IMG/VR virus record: IMGVR_UViG_3300046507_000504
Span: 1-39,302 of that record
Source: a virus
DNA length: 39,302 nucleotides
Reading direction: 5' to 3' (one strand)
The translations under genes were made by a program, and so were the position numbers. Of this stretch, positions 23,558 through 31,054 are shown in pieces. The notes under the pieces are model-generated. The model was not told where the DNA came from. It ran no database searches and saw only the letters and a list, made by a program, of their open reading frames with translations. How positions within the stretch are numbered: position 1 is the first letter of the stretch; the number at the start of each line of letters is the position of its first letter.

Positions 23558-23581
23558 GTTCTGTACGGCGGCCCACAGAAC
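23558..23581. promoter_or_regulatory. late-promoter palindrome between O and P (candidate Ogr site)
   Basis: GTTCTGT (23558-23564), ten bases, ACAGAAC (23575-23581): the same arms and the same 10-base spacing as upstream of V. It sits in the divergent gap between O and P, where P2 has its divergent late promoters. The dyad centre is 90 bases from the O start and 56 bases from the P start chosen here. Core promoter hexamers are not clear on either side. Confidence 0.7.
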
Positions 23582-23625
23582 AACGCGCGCGGGAGTTGGC
23601 CCGGAACGCTCCCTACGCTGTGGTC

Positions 23626-25404
23626 ATGCTGCTGCCCTCGACTGACACCGTGGATCCACGACGGCTCGCCCGACACCTGTATTTCGAAGGGTGGGGCGTG
23701 ACCCTGATCGCCGAAAAATTGGAGCAGTCCCGCTCTACCGTCGCCGCATGGAAGCAGCGCGACCGCTGGGATGACACCAAGCCCATTGACCGGGTCGACA
23801 TGGCATTGGAAGCCCGCATGTGCCGCCTGGTCCTCAAGGAGGACAAGTCGCCGGGCGACTTCAAGGAAATCGACCTGCTTGGACGCCAGCTCGAGCGCAT
23901 TGCACGCGTGCGACGTTACGAAGCCCCGGGTGGGCATGAGGGTGACCTGAACCCCGCGGTGGCCAACCGCAACGCCAAGCCTAAGAAGAAAGCGGTTGCA
24001 AACGAATACAGCCCCGAGCAGCTGAAGCGACTGGTCGATGCGTACCACGAGCGCATGTTCGGCTACCAGCGGACGTGGCACGACGCCCTGTCTCACCGCA
24101 TCCGCAACATCCTGAAGTCGCGACAGATCGGCGCGACGTTCCACTTTGCCGGCGAAGCGCTCGTAGACGCTGCCCAGCATGACGAGAATAACCAGATTTT
24201 CCTGTCCGCCAGCCGCGCCCAGGCGAATGTGTTTCGCCAGTACATGCAGGCCTTCGCCAAGGACGCGGCCGACATCGAGCTCAAGGGTGGGCGGGATTCG
24301 CCGATCGTGCTGCCCAACGGTTCCGAGCTCATCTTCCTTGGGACCAACGCGAGGACGGCACAGAGCTATCACGGCAACCTGTACTTTGACGAATACTTCT
24401 GGGTCCACGCTTTTCAGACGCTGCGAAAGGTCGCGTCGGGCATGGCGATCCACAAGCGGTGGCGGCAGACCTATTTCTCCACGCCGTCCGCCCTCAGCCA
24501 TGACGCGTATCCCTTTTGGAGCGGGTCGCTCTTCAACAAGGGCCGCGCGAAGTCCGATCGCATCGATGTCGATGTCAGCCACGCCGCACTGGTCAGCGGC
24601 ATGCTTTGCGGCGATGGACAGTGGCGGCACATCGTCACGGTGCTCGACGCGCTGGCCCAAGGGTGCAACCTATTCGATATCGAGCAGCTGCGCAGGGAGT
24701 ACTCCGACGAGGAATTCCGCCAACTGCTCATGTGCGAGTTCATTGACGACAGCGCGTCGGTGTTCCCGTTCAACCTCATCCGCCGTTGCATGGTCGACAG
24801 CTGGGATGTGTGGGACGACTTCCGCGCAATGGCGCCGCGGCCGATCGGTAACGCGGAGGTCAGCATTGGCTTTGACCCTTCGAAAGGGACGAGCGGCGGC
24901 GACCCTTCCGGTTGCGTCGTGACAGCACTGCCCACGAGAGAGCGCGACACGTTTCGCAGTATCGAAAAGCAGCAGTGGCCCGGGCAGAACTTCGCCTCAC
25001 AGGCCGGCAACATCAAGGCGATGTGCGACCGCTACAACGTGCGCGACATCGCAATCGACGTCACCGGTATCGGCCAGGGCGTGTACGAGCTCGTGAAACA
25101 GTTCTTCCCCGCCACGCGGGCTCTGCACTACTCGGCCGAGCTCAAGGCGCAGATGGTGATGAAGGCGTCGGACGTGATGACAAACGGACGCCTCGAATTC
25201 GACGCCGGGTGGACCGACCTAGCCGCGGCCTTCATGGCCATCCGCAAGACCATCACCCCCTCGGGGCGCCAGGTCACCTATTCCGCCAGCCGCTCAGACG
25301 ACGTGGGCCACGCCGACCTCGCCTGGGCGCTCATGCATACCCTGATCTATGAACCCCTGGCTGGCCCGCAAGCACGCGGCCGGTCGATCGTGGAGATTTC
25401 CTGA
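23626..25404 (+). CDS. P: terminase large (ATPase) subunit P
   Basis: 592 aa from the ATG at 23626 (P2 gpP 590 aa); an in-frame TTG at 23596 is less likely. An N-terminal HTH (GVTLIAEKLEQSRSTVAAWKQR) is followed by a Walker-A-like ILKSRQIGATFHFA, Walker B LYFDEYFW, and a nuclease-type acidic motif in GFDPSKGTSGGDPSG. It powers DNA entry into the procapsid, with gpM cutting cos. The first late gene on the plus strand, overlapping Q by TGATG. Confidence 0.96.
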   Translation: MLLPSTDTVDPRRLARHLYFEGWGVTLIAEKLEQSRSTVAAWKQRDRWDDTKPIDRVDMALEARMCRLVLKEDKSPGDFKEIDLLGRQLERIARVRRYEAPGGHEGDLNPAVANRNAKPKKKAVANEYSPEQLKRLVDAYHERMFGYQRTWHDALSHRIRNILKSRQIGATFHFAGEALVDAAQHDENNQIFLSASRAQANVFRQYMQAFAKDAADIELKGGRDSPIVLPNGSELIFLGTNARTAQSYHGNLYFDEYFWVHAFQTLRKVASGMAIHKRWRQTYFSTPSALSHDAYPFWSGSLFNKGRAKSDRIDVDVSHAALVSGMLCGDGQWRHIVTVLDALAQGCNLFDIEQLRREYSDEEFRQLLMCEFIDDSASVFPFNLIRRCMVDSWDVWDDFRAMAPRPIGNAEVSIGFDPSKGTSGGDPSGCVVTALPTRERDTFRSIEKQQWPGQNFASQAGNIKAMCDRYNVRDIAIDVTGIGQGVYELVKQFFPATRALHYSAELKAQMVMKASDVMTNGRLEFDAGWTDLAAAFMAIRKTITPSGRQVTYSASRSDDVGHADLAWALMHTLIYEPLAGPQARGRSIVEIS

Positions 25405-26438
25405 TGCGAAAGAAAAACGCCAATGCTGCACGACGATCCGGCATCAACGAGCCGGTGGCCGCGGTCGCCCGAACGCCAGGTGCCCAAGCCTTCACTTTCG
25501 GTGAGCCGGAGGCGATCGACCGCGCCTCACTGCTCGACTACCGTTACATCTACAGCAGTGGCCGGTGGTACGAGCCGCCCGTAAGCCTGGTCGGGCTGGC
25601 CAACATGGTCCAGGTCGCGCCCCATCACGCGTCGGCGCTGTACCTGAAGCGCAATCTCCTGGTTGAGTCGTTCGTGCCGTCGTCGTTCCTGTCGACCCGC
25701 GAATTTTCTTCGATGACCATGGACTATCTCACCTTCAACAACGGCTACTTTCAGGTGCATCGGTCGATCGGCGGAAACCCGCTAAAGCTGTTGCGCATGC
25801 CATCGCTGCAGACGCGTGTGGGACTGCAGCCGGGCCAGTTCTGGTTTTGCCCCGAGGGGCGCCAGGAGACCGAGTTCAAGCCGGGGGACGTCGTGCACTT
25901 GTTCGACGTCGACCTGAAGCAGGAAATCTATGGCGTGCCCGAGTACCTGAGCGCGCTCCATGCCGCCCAGCTGAATCGATCGGCCACCCTGTTCCGGCGC
26001 AAGTACTACGACAACGGCTCGCATGCCGGCTTCATCCTTTCCATGACCGATCCGGCGCAGGACCCTGAGGACATCGACGCGATCCGTGACGCCCTCCGCA
26101 ACTCGAAAGGGCCAGGTAACTTCCGCAACCTGTTCGTCTACACGCCCGGTGGAAGCAAGGACGGCATCAAGCTGATTCCTATCAGCGAGGTGGGAGCTCG
26201 GGACGACTTCGCGTCGATCAAGAACACCAGCCGCGATGACGTGCTGGTGGCTCACCGCGTGCCACCGCAGCTGCTCGGCGTGGTCCCGACCAATGCCGGC
26301 GGGTTCGGCAACGTTGACGAGGCGCGCAAGGCGTTCATGCGCACCGAGATCCGGCCCATCCAAACCCGCATGGCCGCGCTTAATGAGGATCTTGGCGTTA
26401 ACGCGATCGCGTTCCGCAACGACGACCAGGACGAATGA
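25404..26438 (+). CDS. Q: portal protein Q
   Basis: 344 aa, the same length as P2 gpQ (344 aa). Landmarks: FTFGEPEAI, WYEPPVSLVGLA, HHASALYLKRNLL, LTFNNGYFQV, QEIYGVPEYLSALHAAQLNRSATLFRRKYYDNGSHAGFIL and FMRTEIRPIQTRM. It forms the dodecameric DNA gate at one vertex. It is the last essential gene before cos, and a strong terminator lies 54 bases after its stop. Confidence 0.97.
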   Translation: MRKKNANAARRSGINEPVAAVARTPGAQAFTFGEPEAIDRASLLDYRYIYSSGRWYEPPVSLVGLANMVQVAPHHASALYLKRNLLVESFVPSSFLSTREFSSMTMDYLTFNNGYFQVHRSIGGNPLKLLRMPSLQTRVGLQPGQFWFCPEGRQETEFKPGDVVHLFDVDLKQEIYGVPEYLSALHAAQLNRSATLFRRKYYDNGSHAGFILSMTDPAQDPEDIDAIRDALRNSKGPGNFRNLFVYTPGGSKDGIKLIPISEVGARDDFASIKNTSRDDVLVAHRVPPQLLGVVPTNAGGFGNVDEARKAFMRTEIRPIQTRMAALNEDLGVNAIAFRNDDQDE

Positions 26439-26492
26439 GCGGGGAGGCGGCTTGAGTCGGGACACGTACCTGAGGTCGATCAGGCATTAACA

Positions 26493-26520
26493 GGGGCGGC
26501 CACGGGCCGCCCCTTTTCTT
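26493..26520 (+). terminator. rho-independent terminator after P-Q
   Basis: GGGGCGGCC (26493-26501), ACG loop, GGCCGCCCC (26505-26513), then TTTTCTT. A 9-bp GC stem with a T-rich tail, clearly ending the P-Q operon. Confidence 0.93.
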
Positions 26521-26528
26521 TGTACGCT

Positions 26529-26801
26529 ATGGGCAACATGCGCACGCCGACCAGTTCCCACGAGGCCTTGCGGACTCTTGCCGTTATGGCGGGCGTCCTC
26601 GAGTACTGCCCCAAGCACCAGACCTTCTACCGGGGCTCGAACGGCCCCGAGCTGGCGATGCCGTACTACGACCGGCACATCGATGCAATGCGCGCGTTCT
26701 TCGGGTCGCCGGTGGCGTTCTACACCGCCCTGAAGCACGAAAGAGCGAAGACCACGCTGACCTATTGCCCGGCGTGTACCCGAGCAGTCGGGCTCGTCTA
26801 G
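26529..26801 (+). CDS. unknown small Cys-pair protein between portal and cos
   Basis: 90 aa from the ATG at 26529; a second ATG at 26538 is equally possible and neither has a good ribosome site. It starts after the P-Q terminator. It contains YCPKHQTFYRG near the middle and TYCPACTRAV at the end, so two Cys/His pairs (C-x-x-H, C-x-x-C) could hold one zinc. Codon use and GC match the neighbours. No family recognised, and being so close to the terminator it would need its own promoter or read-through. Confidence 0.5.
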   Translation: MGNMRTPTSSHEALRTLAVMAGVLEYCPKHQTFYRGSNGPELAMPYYDRHIDAMRAFFGSPVAFYTALKHERAKTTLTYCPACTRAVGLV

Positions 26802-27123
26802 CGCGCAGCACCCGACACATCCGTCAGCCGTTCCGTACAGCCCTACAAGCGATTCTCTCTCCTAGCCAGCGCCGCAGTCGGCGCATCAGTCGCGTGTGGA
26901 CGGCGCGAGCGAGGGGCCCGCGTGGCGGGTCGACGGGCGGCGGCCGGCGCCCCCGGGGGCCTGGGGCAGGGCGGTCTGACCTTGGCGCGCGCGGTCATCC
27001 CCCCTCCTCGCCTGCGCGCTTCTCTCCCCTAATCTGTTGCAGTTGATGCACCAGCTACCGATCATGCGCGCCAACGCGTCCGACTGGCGCGCGGCGCCGC
27101 CCGCGTGACGCAATTTGATGCAG
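26802..27123. other. gene-free GC-rich packaging region
   Basis: 322 bases without a convincing gene, very GC-rich except near its right edge. It holds a perfect 12-bp palindrome GCCCCCGGGGGC (26949-26960), the cos-like sequence (26994-27012), and three copies of the octamer TGGCGCGC: direct at 26983-26990 and 27085-27092, inverted at 27066-27073, the last two forming an inverted repeat with an 11-base spacer. TTGATGCA occurs at 27043-27050 and 27115-27122. The arrangement around the cos-like sequence suggests terminase binding sites. Confidence 0.6.
26994..27012 (-). other. candidate cos site (P2-type cohesive end)
   Basis: On the minus strand the 19 bases read GGCGAGGAGGGGGGATGAC. The P2 19-base overhang, as I recall it, is GGCGAGGCGGGGAAAGCAC: 14 of 19 identical, including the first seven. 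The next bases (CGCGCGCG) also resemble the P2 left end (TGCGCGC). Orientation agrees with P2: reading from the overhang leads into gene Q. The gap next to Q is where P2-family cos lies. End sequencing of virion DNA would confirm. Confidence 0.75.
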
Positions 27124-27969
27124 CTAGGTAGCGTTTTCGGTCATCGGCATCAGGTCTCGGTGTTGCAGCCGTTGCGATATGTAGTTCAGGAGCGAAATCG
27201 CTCGCAGGCTGTTGTCGAAGGTGCCGTAGTCAAGGGATTCGCCATGCATAACTTGGTGCCGGTTTAGCTTCGTGAATCCGGCGTCCCGCTGTTTCTCATT
27301 AAGAAGAATGGGAATCTCCTGCTTGAAAGGAGCTAGGTAAGCGTCTACCAATCGAGAAGCAAGACCCCCGGTGGTATCGGCCAAGCTTTCTGCAATTGCG
27401 CGTCTTTGATCTGCTCTGAAGAACGACTGGCCTCTAATTTTGTCCCAGCAGATGCCATCGACCTGCGCGAATAGGAGAGGTATAGCGAGGGAGTGTTCCC
27501 CCCGGTCTACTGCTTGAAATGCAGCATCGAACATGGCTGATCTTTGAGGATGCGCTGCCGACAGTTCGGCCTGGATTCCGTGCATGCGTTGGCTGAAATG
27601 CACTCGCATGAGCGCTGTCGCCTCGTCCATCCGTCCCTCAGTGACGAGGTCGACATACGTGTACGGGAAAGGGATCGTCATGTCGCCGTCGGCGAACCAC
27701 CCGTCGTCTGCTAATACCGTCAGCACCTGGCGCACGGAGTCGGGGACAGTCGTAACCCACGTAGCCAGCGATTCAATGAAAGTGCGAATTGCAGCCTCGT
27801 TTTCGGTGAACCACTGACCGACCCGGCCAATCATTTCAGCGAGGCCAGCCCAGAGTTCTGAGATTTCGGCTGGTAGCTTGCCGGTTTGCAAAGGCTCCGA
27901 AGGTCCAAGTGGGCTTGGTGCGGCCGTGAGCTGGGTAAGGCTGGTACCTTCGATCGGCTTGTCGGGCAT
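27124..27969 (-). CDS. HEPN-like protein, candidate antiphage/exclusion cargo
   Basis: 281 aa, ATG at 27969 preceded by AAGGA at six bases. The C-terminus reads KLNRHQVMHGE, then SLDYGTFDNSLRAISLLNYI. Arg237 and His242 form an R-x4-H motif, the catalytic signature of HEPN ribonucleases. The central AIPLLFAQVDGIC segment belongs to the same family of solitary proteins as I remember it. The N-terminal 100 residues are helical and variable. It is alone, has lower GC than the phage, and lies just inside cos where P2 carries old and where P2-like phages swap defence genes. A role as an RNase that aborts other phages' growth is inference. The family is not formally named here. Confidence 0.68.
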   Translation of the reverse strand: MPDKPIEGTSLTQLTAAPSPLGPSEPLQTGKLPAEISELWAGLAEMIGRVGQWFTENEAAIRTFIESLATWVTTVPDSVRQVLTVLADDGWFADGDMTIPFPYTYVDLVTEGRMDEATALMRVHFSQRMHGIQAELSAAHPQRSAMFDAAFQAVDRGEHSLAIPLLFAQVDGICWDKIRGQSFFRADQRRAIAESLADTTGGLASRLVDAYLAPFKQEIPILLNEKQRDAGFTKLNRHQVMHGESLDYGTFDNSLRAISLLNYISQRLQHRDLMPMTENAT

Positions 27970-28086
27970 ATTGAGTCCTTCTCAACTGCAAACTTTGGGA
28001 CGTAAGGCGCGCACGGGTGCACGCAATCATTGCTGCGCTTGCGCTACAGCCGGGGGCATAGCCAATACCTTGCGATGCTTTTCTCA

Positions 28087-28115
28087 ATTTTGTTGAGAAC
28101 TGATCTCAACAAAAT
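28087..28115. repeat. perfect 12-bp inverted repeat between accessory genes
   Basis: ATTTTGTTGAGA (28087-28098), ACTGA, TCTCAACAAAAT (28104-28115). A further TCTCAA at 28082-28087 repeats the half-site. It starts nine bases after the stop of the 145-aa gene on the minus strand and 118 bases upstream of the HEPN-like gene. There is no T-run after the stem, so an operator or promoter element is more likely than a terminator, although an AT-rich attenuator is possible. Confidence 0.65.
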
Positions 28116-28123
28116 CAAATGTT

Positions 28124-28561
28124 TCATCTTTCGACGGCGATCACCAGGCTGCTCGGTGCTTCGCCTGGACGAGGGATGGGAGGCGACGAGCCATAACGCG
28201 CGTCATGGCATGCGGGCGTCGACGGATAGAGGCCCCAGGGATTCGCGAGGTCGTGCAGCTCGACGTAGTACTCGCGGGCACGCGGCCGCCCATCAATCCC
28301 TCGCCAGTGCAGCAGCCGCGGGTAGCGGTCGGGGCGATTGACCTTCGGCTTCACCTGTAGCGCTCTGATGAGCTCGATCGACGGTGGCATTGTGAGGTGG
28401 TTGCGCCTGGCCACCGACTCAAACTCTACGAAGTTGATCCACACGCCGGCCGGCTTCGATTCGTCCTCGAGCGTCGGCGTCCAGGCGCCACGCATCAGCA
28501 ATTCCGCGTAGACCCCGAGGAACAGATCGGCGTGCGGGTGATCGTTGCGTGCGTCCAGCAT
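28124..28561 (-). CDS. unknown protein of the accessory pocket
   Basis: 145 aa from the ATG at 28561, with GGGAGAG five bases upstream; the longer frame to 28657 runs into the repeat array and is not used. Sequence: HADLFLGVYAELLMRGAWTPTLEDE, VWINFVEFESVARRNHLTMPP, LLHWRGIDGRPRAREYYVEL. It looks like a folded alpha/beta protein but matches nothing I know. It lies between the GTAAC array and the HEPN-like gene on the same strand. It could be the array's binding protein or a partner of the HEPN-like protein. Confidence 0.55.
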   Translation of the reverse strand: MLDARNDHPHADLFLGVYAELLMRGAWTPTLEDESKPAGVWINFVEFESVARRNHLTMPPSIELIRALQVKPKVNRPDRYPRLLHWRGIDGRPRAREYYVELHDLANPWGLYPSTPACHDARYGSSPPIPRPGEAPSSLVIAVER

Positions 28562-28650
28562 GGTGACTCTCCCGGTTGGGCAGGGCGGCCCGTCATTTGT
28601 TAAGGCCCGCGGCGGAAAAAACGCTCTCAAAGTTTTGAGGTTCGACCTAA

Positions 28651-28920
28651 GTAACATCAGTAACGCTATCTAAGAATGCCACAAAAACGCTTACAAAACA
28701 TGGTGTTGGCTGTTACACGGCGAAGTAACGGCGAAGTAACGTGAAAAGTAACGTATTCATAAGTGCCTGAATTACCTCATATTAATGGAAGAAAAATGTT
28801 ACTTCATGAAAGGTAACGACGTTACTCCCCGTTACTCAGATGTTACTTCGGCAAAAACCTCAATTCACTTGAAAAAACATGAGCTTGGGTGGCAAACGCT
28901 TGTTCGGTTACTTTTGTTAC
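28651..28920. repeat. two-sided AGTAAC/GTTACT array in AT-rich DNA (candidate origin or centromere-like site)
   Basis: Thirteen GTAAC/GTTAC pentamers in 270 bases. GTAAC starts: 28651, 28660, 28725, 28736, 28748, 28813. GTTAC starts: 28712, 28798, 28821, 28831, 28842, 28907, 28916. Eleven extend to AGTAAC, and CGAAGTAAC occurs three times. Neighbours are often 9-12 bases apart (one helical turn). The left cluster is mostly forward, the right mostly reverse, around an AT-rich centre (28753-28797); GTAAC-GAC-GTTAC at 28813 is palindromic. The gene-free stretch 28562-29006 contains nothing else clear. Iteron-type origin, operator array or partition site are the options. It contrasts with the high GC around it. 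Confidence 0.8.
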
Positions 28921-29006
28921 TGAAACCCGATGGCCAAGACTTTGAGAGCTAAAAGGGCATTTCGGCGGGCAAGAACGGCCTGTCGTTGCCCCTCTCCGTG
29001 AGCGTG

Positions 29007-30638
29007 CTACGTCAGCTGGTGATCGATTGAGGCGTCCTCGGCGGCGATCCAGGCGCCGGTCTTTCGATGCACACGCAGCACGCGGGCCGCGCCGCCGTGG
29101 GGAATGATGACCAGGTCCAGTACGGTGCTGCCCTCGTCGGTGAGGTCGATACCACGCCGGTACACCACGATGCGCGAGAAGGTGTCGGCCACCAGCTGGC
29201 GAGCCTTGAGCCTGGCGTCGTAGTCCTGGGCTTTCACCGCCTCGACTAGTTCGGCCCAGGCCTGCGCAGCGGCCGGTGTCTTCCGCGATAGCACGGCGAG
29301 CTCGGCCTCCGCGGACGAGAGCACGCCGCGCGCCGCGACGAGGTCCGCCTCGATGCCGCGGATCTGGCGCAGCAGCGTGGGAGGCGGGGCATCGTCGTCC
29401 TGCAGGAGCACGTCGGTCAGTCGCTGCAGCTTTCTCTCGAACTCGGCTTCCCGCGCACGTGCGGTAGCCACACGCTGCCGCGCCGGTGCGTCAAGAGACG
29501 TTCGGTCGAGCAGGGCGTTTAGGTTGATCTGGTCGGCGCAGTACGTGAGAAGCGCACGCTCGATCGGGGCCACGCTGGTGCTACCGCCTTTCACCGGGCA
29601 ACGTCGCCCAGACTGATCGGAACAGCACGCGAGGCGGCGGTGGCCATCCTGCACTTTGCCCTGTGCATCCCGCCGGCGAGACGTGAGGTTTTGCGCCACC
29701 ATCGCGGAGCCGCAATAGCCGCAGTAGGTCACGCGCAGGCCCGTGATGATGCCCGGGATTTCGCCACGACCCTTGCGGCGGCCGCGCTGCGTGAGTGCCA
29801 CCTGCAGATCGGCGAAAGCGTCATCGGTGAGCGCGGCCGGGTAATAGCCCTCAAGGCGGTATTCGATATCTCCAACGCTAAGCGTTTTCGCGCCGACCAA
29901 TGCCGGCAGACGAAAGAGCTTGTACATATGCGATGCGACCGTCCGCTCACTGACAGCGAGGCCCGCTTCGTTCAGTCGGTCTACGATCTTCGCGGCGCCG
30001 TGGCCATCCAGGAATAGGCGGACGGCCAGGCGCACGGCCTCGAGGCGCTCGGGCACAAACTCCCAGGCGCCGTCGACCAGACGTAGCCATTGCGGATCCT
30101 TGCCGTTGCGTATGACGCCGCGGAACGTGCCGGCCTGCCAGCCTTCGCACTGCCGTCGAATCGCGGCGCGCACGCGTTTGCTCTTCGTATCGCTCTCTTC
30201 GTGAGCTCGGATCATCACCAGGAGGCTGTAGACCAGCTCCATCGGGTTCGCTTTCAGACCCTCCCGGTTGTATTCGCGGCCGTCGCTGGCCGTGACGACC
30301 GTGATGCCGGCATTGACCACCTGGGCGAGCTGGGCTTGGGCCTGAATTGGCTCGGCGCGGCTTAGCCGATCGAGGCCTTCAACCACCAGGACGGAGCCGG
30401 CAGCGATGCGGCCCTCATCGATGGCGCGAAGGAAGGCGCCCAAGGCGCCTTGCTTGACATGCCGCTGGTGAAAAGCGCTGAGACCTTCGTCCCGAAGCGA
30501 CAGGGACTCATCAAGGGCGATCCCTCGATCGCGCGCCCATCGCTCGGCGTACTCCGTCTGGCGGGCGGCGCTGCTGCCGGCGGACTGCCTGGAATCGCTG
30601 AACCGTAAATAGCTGTATACTTTCGCGTTTTTAGACAT
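29007..30638 (-). CDS. int: large serine recombinase (integrase)
   Basis: 543 aa, ATG at 30638 with AAGGG eight bases upstream. The N-terminal catalytic domain begins VYSYLRFSDSRQ (nucleophile Ser14 in Y-x-R-x-S), with DEGLSAF and VEGLDRLSR. The recombinase domain holds RVRAAIRRQCEGWQAG and VDRLNEAGL. A zinc ribbon (CGYCGSAM ... LACC ... GRRC) and a coiled coil (AREAEFERKLQRL) follow. Large serine integrases recombine attP and attB without host factors and need a separate directionality factor. P2 itself uses a tyrosine integrase. The attP site should lie next to the gene; flanks are 28921-29006 and 30639-30740. No directionality factor is recognisable. Confidence 0.93.
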   Translation of the reverse strand: MSKNAKVYSYLRFSDSRQSAGSSAARQTEYAERWARDRGIALDESLSLRDEGLSAFHQRHVKQGALGAFLRAIDEGRIAAGSVLVVEGLDRLSRAEPIQAQAQLAQVVNAGITVVTASDGREYNREGLKANPMELVYSLLVMIRAHEESDTKSKRVRAAIRRQCEGWQAGTFRGVIRNGKDPQWLRLVDGAWEFVPERLEAVRLAVRLFLDGHGAAKIVDRLNEAGLAVSERTVASHMYKLFRLPALVGAKTLSVGDIEYRLEGYYPAALTDDAFADLQVALTQRGRRKGRGEIPGIITGLRVTYCGYCGSAMVAQNLTSRRRDAQGKVQDGHRRLACCSDQSGRRCPVKGGSTSVAPIERALLTYCADQINLNALLDRTSLDAPARQRVATARAREAEFERKLQRLTDVLLQDDDAPPPTLLRQIRGIEADLVAARGVLSSAEAELAVLSRKTPAAAQAWAELVEAVKAQDYDARLKARQLVADTFSRIVVYRRGIDLTDEGSTVLDLVIIPHGGAARVLRVHRKTGAWIAAEDASIDHQLT

Positions 30639-30740
30639 GCCGTGAACCCTTCCATGAATGTCGCAGTGCGCGCACCCCGTATAGGTATAGTATCGCTCGG
30701 CTGTCCGTAGGCGCCTCTACATATACCGTCGACTGGACAA

Positions 30741-30767
30741 AAAAAAGCGGCCCTGGGCCGCTTTTTT
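30741..30767. terminator. bidirectional terminator upstream of the integrase
   Basis: AAAAAA, GCGGCC (30747-30752), CTG, GGCCGC (30756-30761), TTTTTT. It ends the early operon coming from the right just after the 93-aa gene, so the integrase must have its own promoter in 30639-30740, where AT-rich TACTATACCTATA-like sequence is seen on the minus strand without a clear -35. Confidence 0.9.
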
Positions 30768-30772
30768 CGTCA

Positions 30773-31054
30773 TCAGTGGGGCGGTCCCGGTGGCCGCGAA
30801 TGGACACGGATGTGCCCGTTACCCTCAAGGAACTTTCGATAGCAGGCGAGCATCACGCCCCAGGCTTCCTTTGCAACCTCGGGGCCCGATTCAACGATGC
30901 GGCCGTCTTCGTCAACGATCGCGAGCGATGCTCGCTTGCCGTCACGCGTACGCGCCGCGATACCTTCGAAGATGACCGCACTCAACTCGGCACTCTGCAG
31001 GCCGATGAGGCTCCGCTTGTCGATCGCCTTTACCTCCGCAATTTTCTTACCCAT
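30773..31054 (-). CDS. unknown small protein, last gene of the early operon
   Basis: 93 aa from the ATG at 31054, overlapping the upstream gene by 8 bases; a GTG at 31063 is possible. It starts MGKKIAEVKAIDKRS and contains a strand-rich middle with GKRASLAIVDEDGRIVESG, followed by WGVMLACYRKFLEG. No recognised motif. It is followed at once by a strong terminator. Confidence 0.6.
   Translation of the reverse strand: MGKKIAEVKAIDKRSLIGLQSAELSAVIFEGIAARTRDGKRASLAIVDEDGRIVESGPEVAKEAWGVMLACYRKFLEGNGHIRVHSRPPGPPH

Noticed and set aside
22627-24660. 677-codon open frame on the minus strand
   Set aside because: It runs antisense through the terminase ATPase gene and overlaps the scaffold gene in another frame; the translation is low-complexity Arg/His/Gly typical of a high-GC shadow.
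27043-27122. TTGATGCA direct repeats as attachment-site cores
   Set aside because: Eight bases is too short to judge, they lie over 1.8 kb from the integrase, and they abut the packaging region instead.
28651-28920. CRISPR array
   Set aside because: The repeated unit is only 5-6 bases, occurs in both orientations and has irregular short spacing; no cas genes are present.
30661-30720. GTAGGCGCCTCTAC near-palindrome as attP
   Set aside because: Imperfect and short; without an integrated copy to compare there is no evidence that it is the crossover site.
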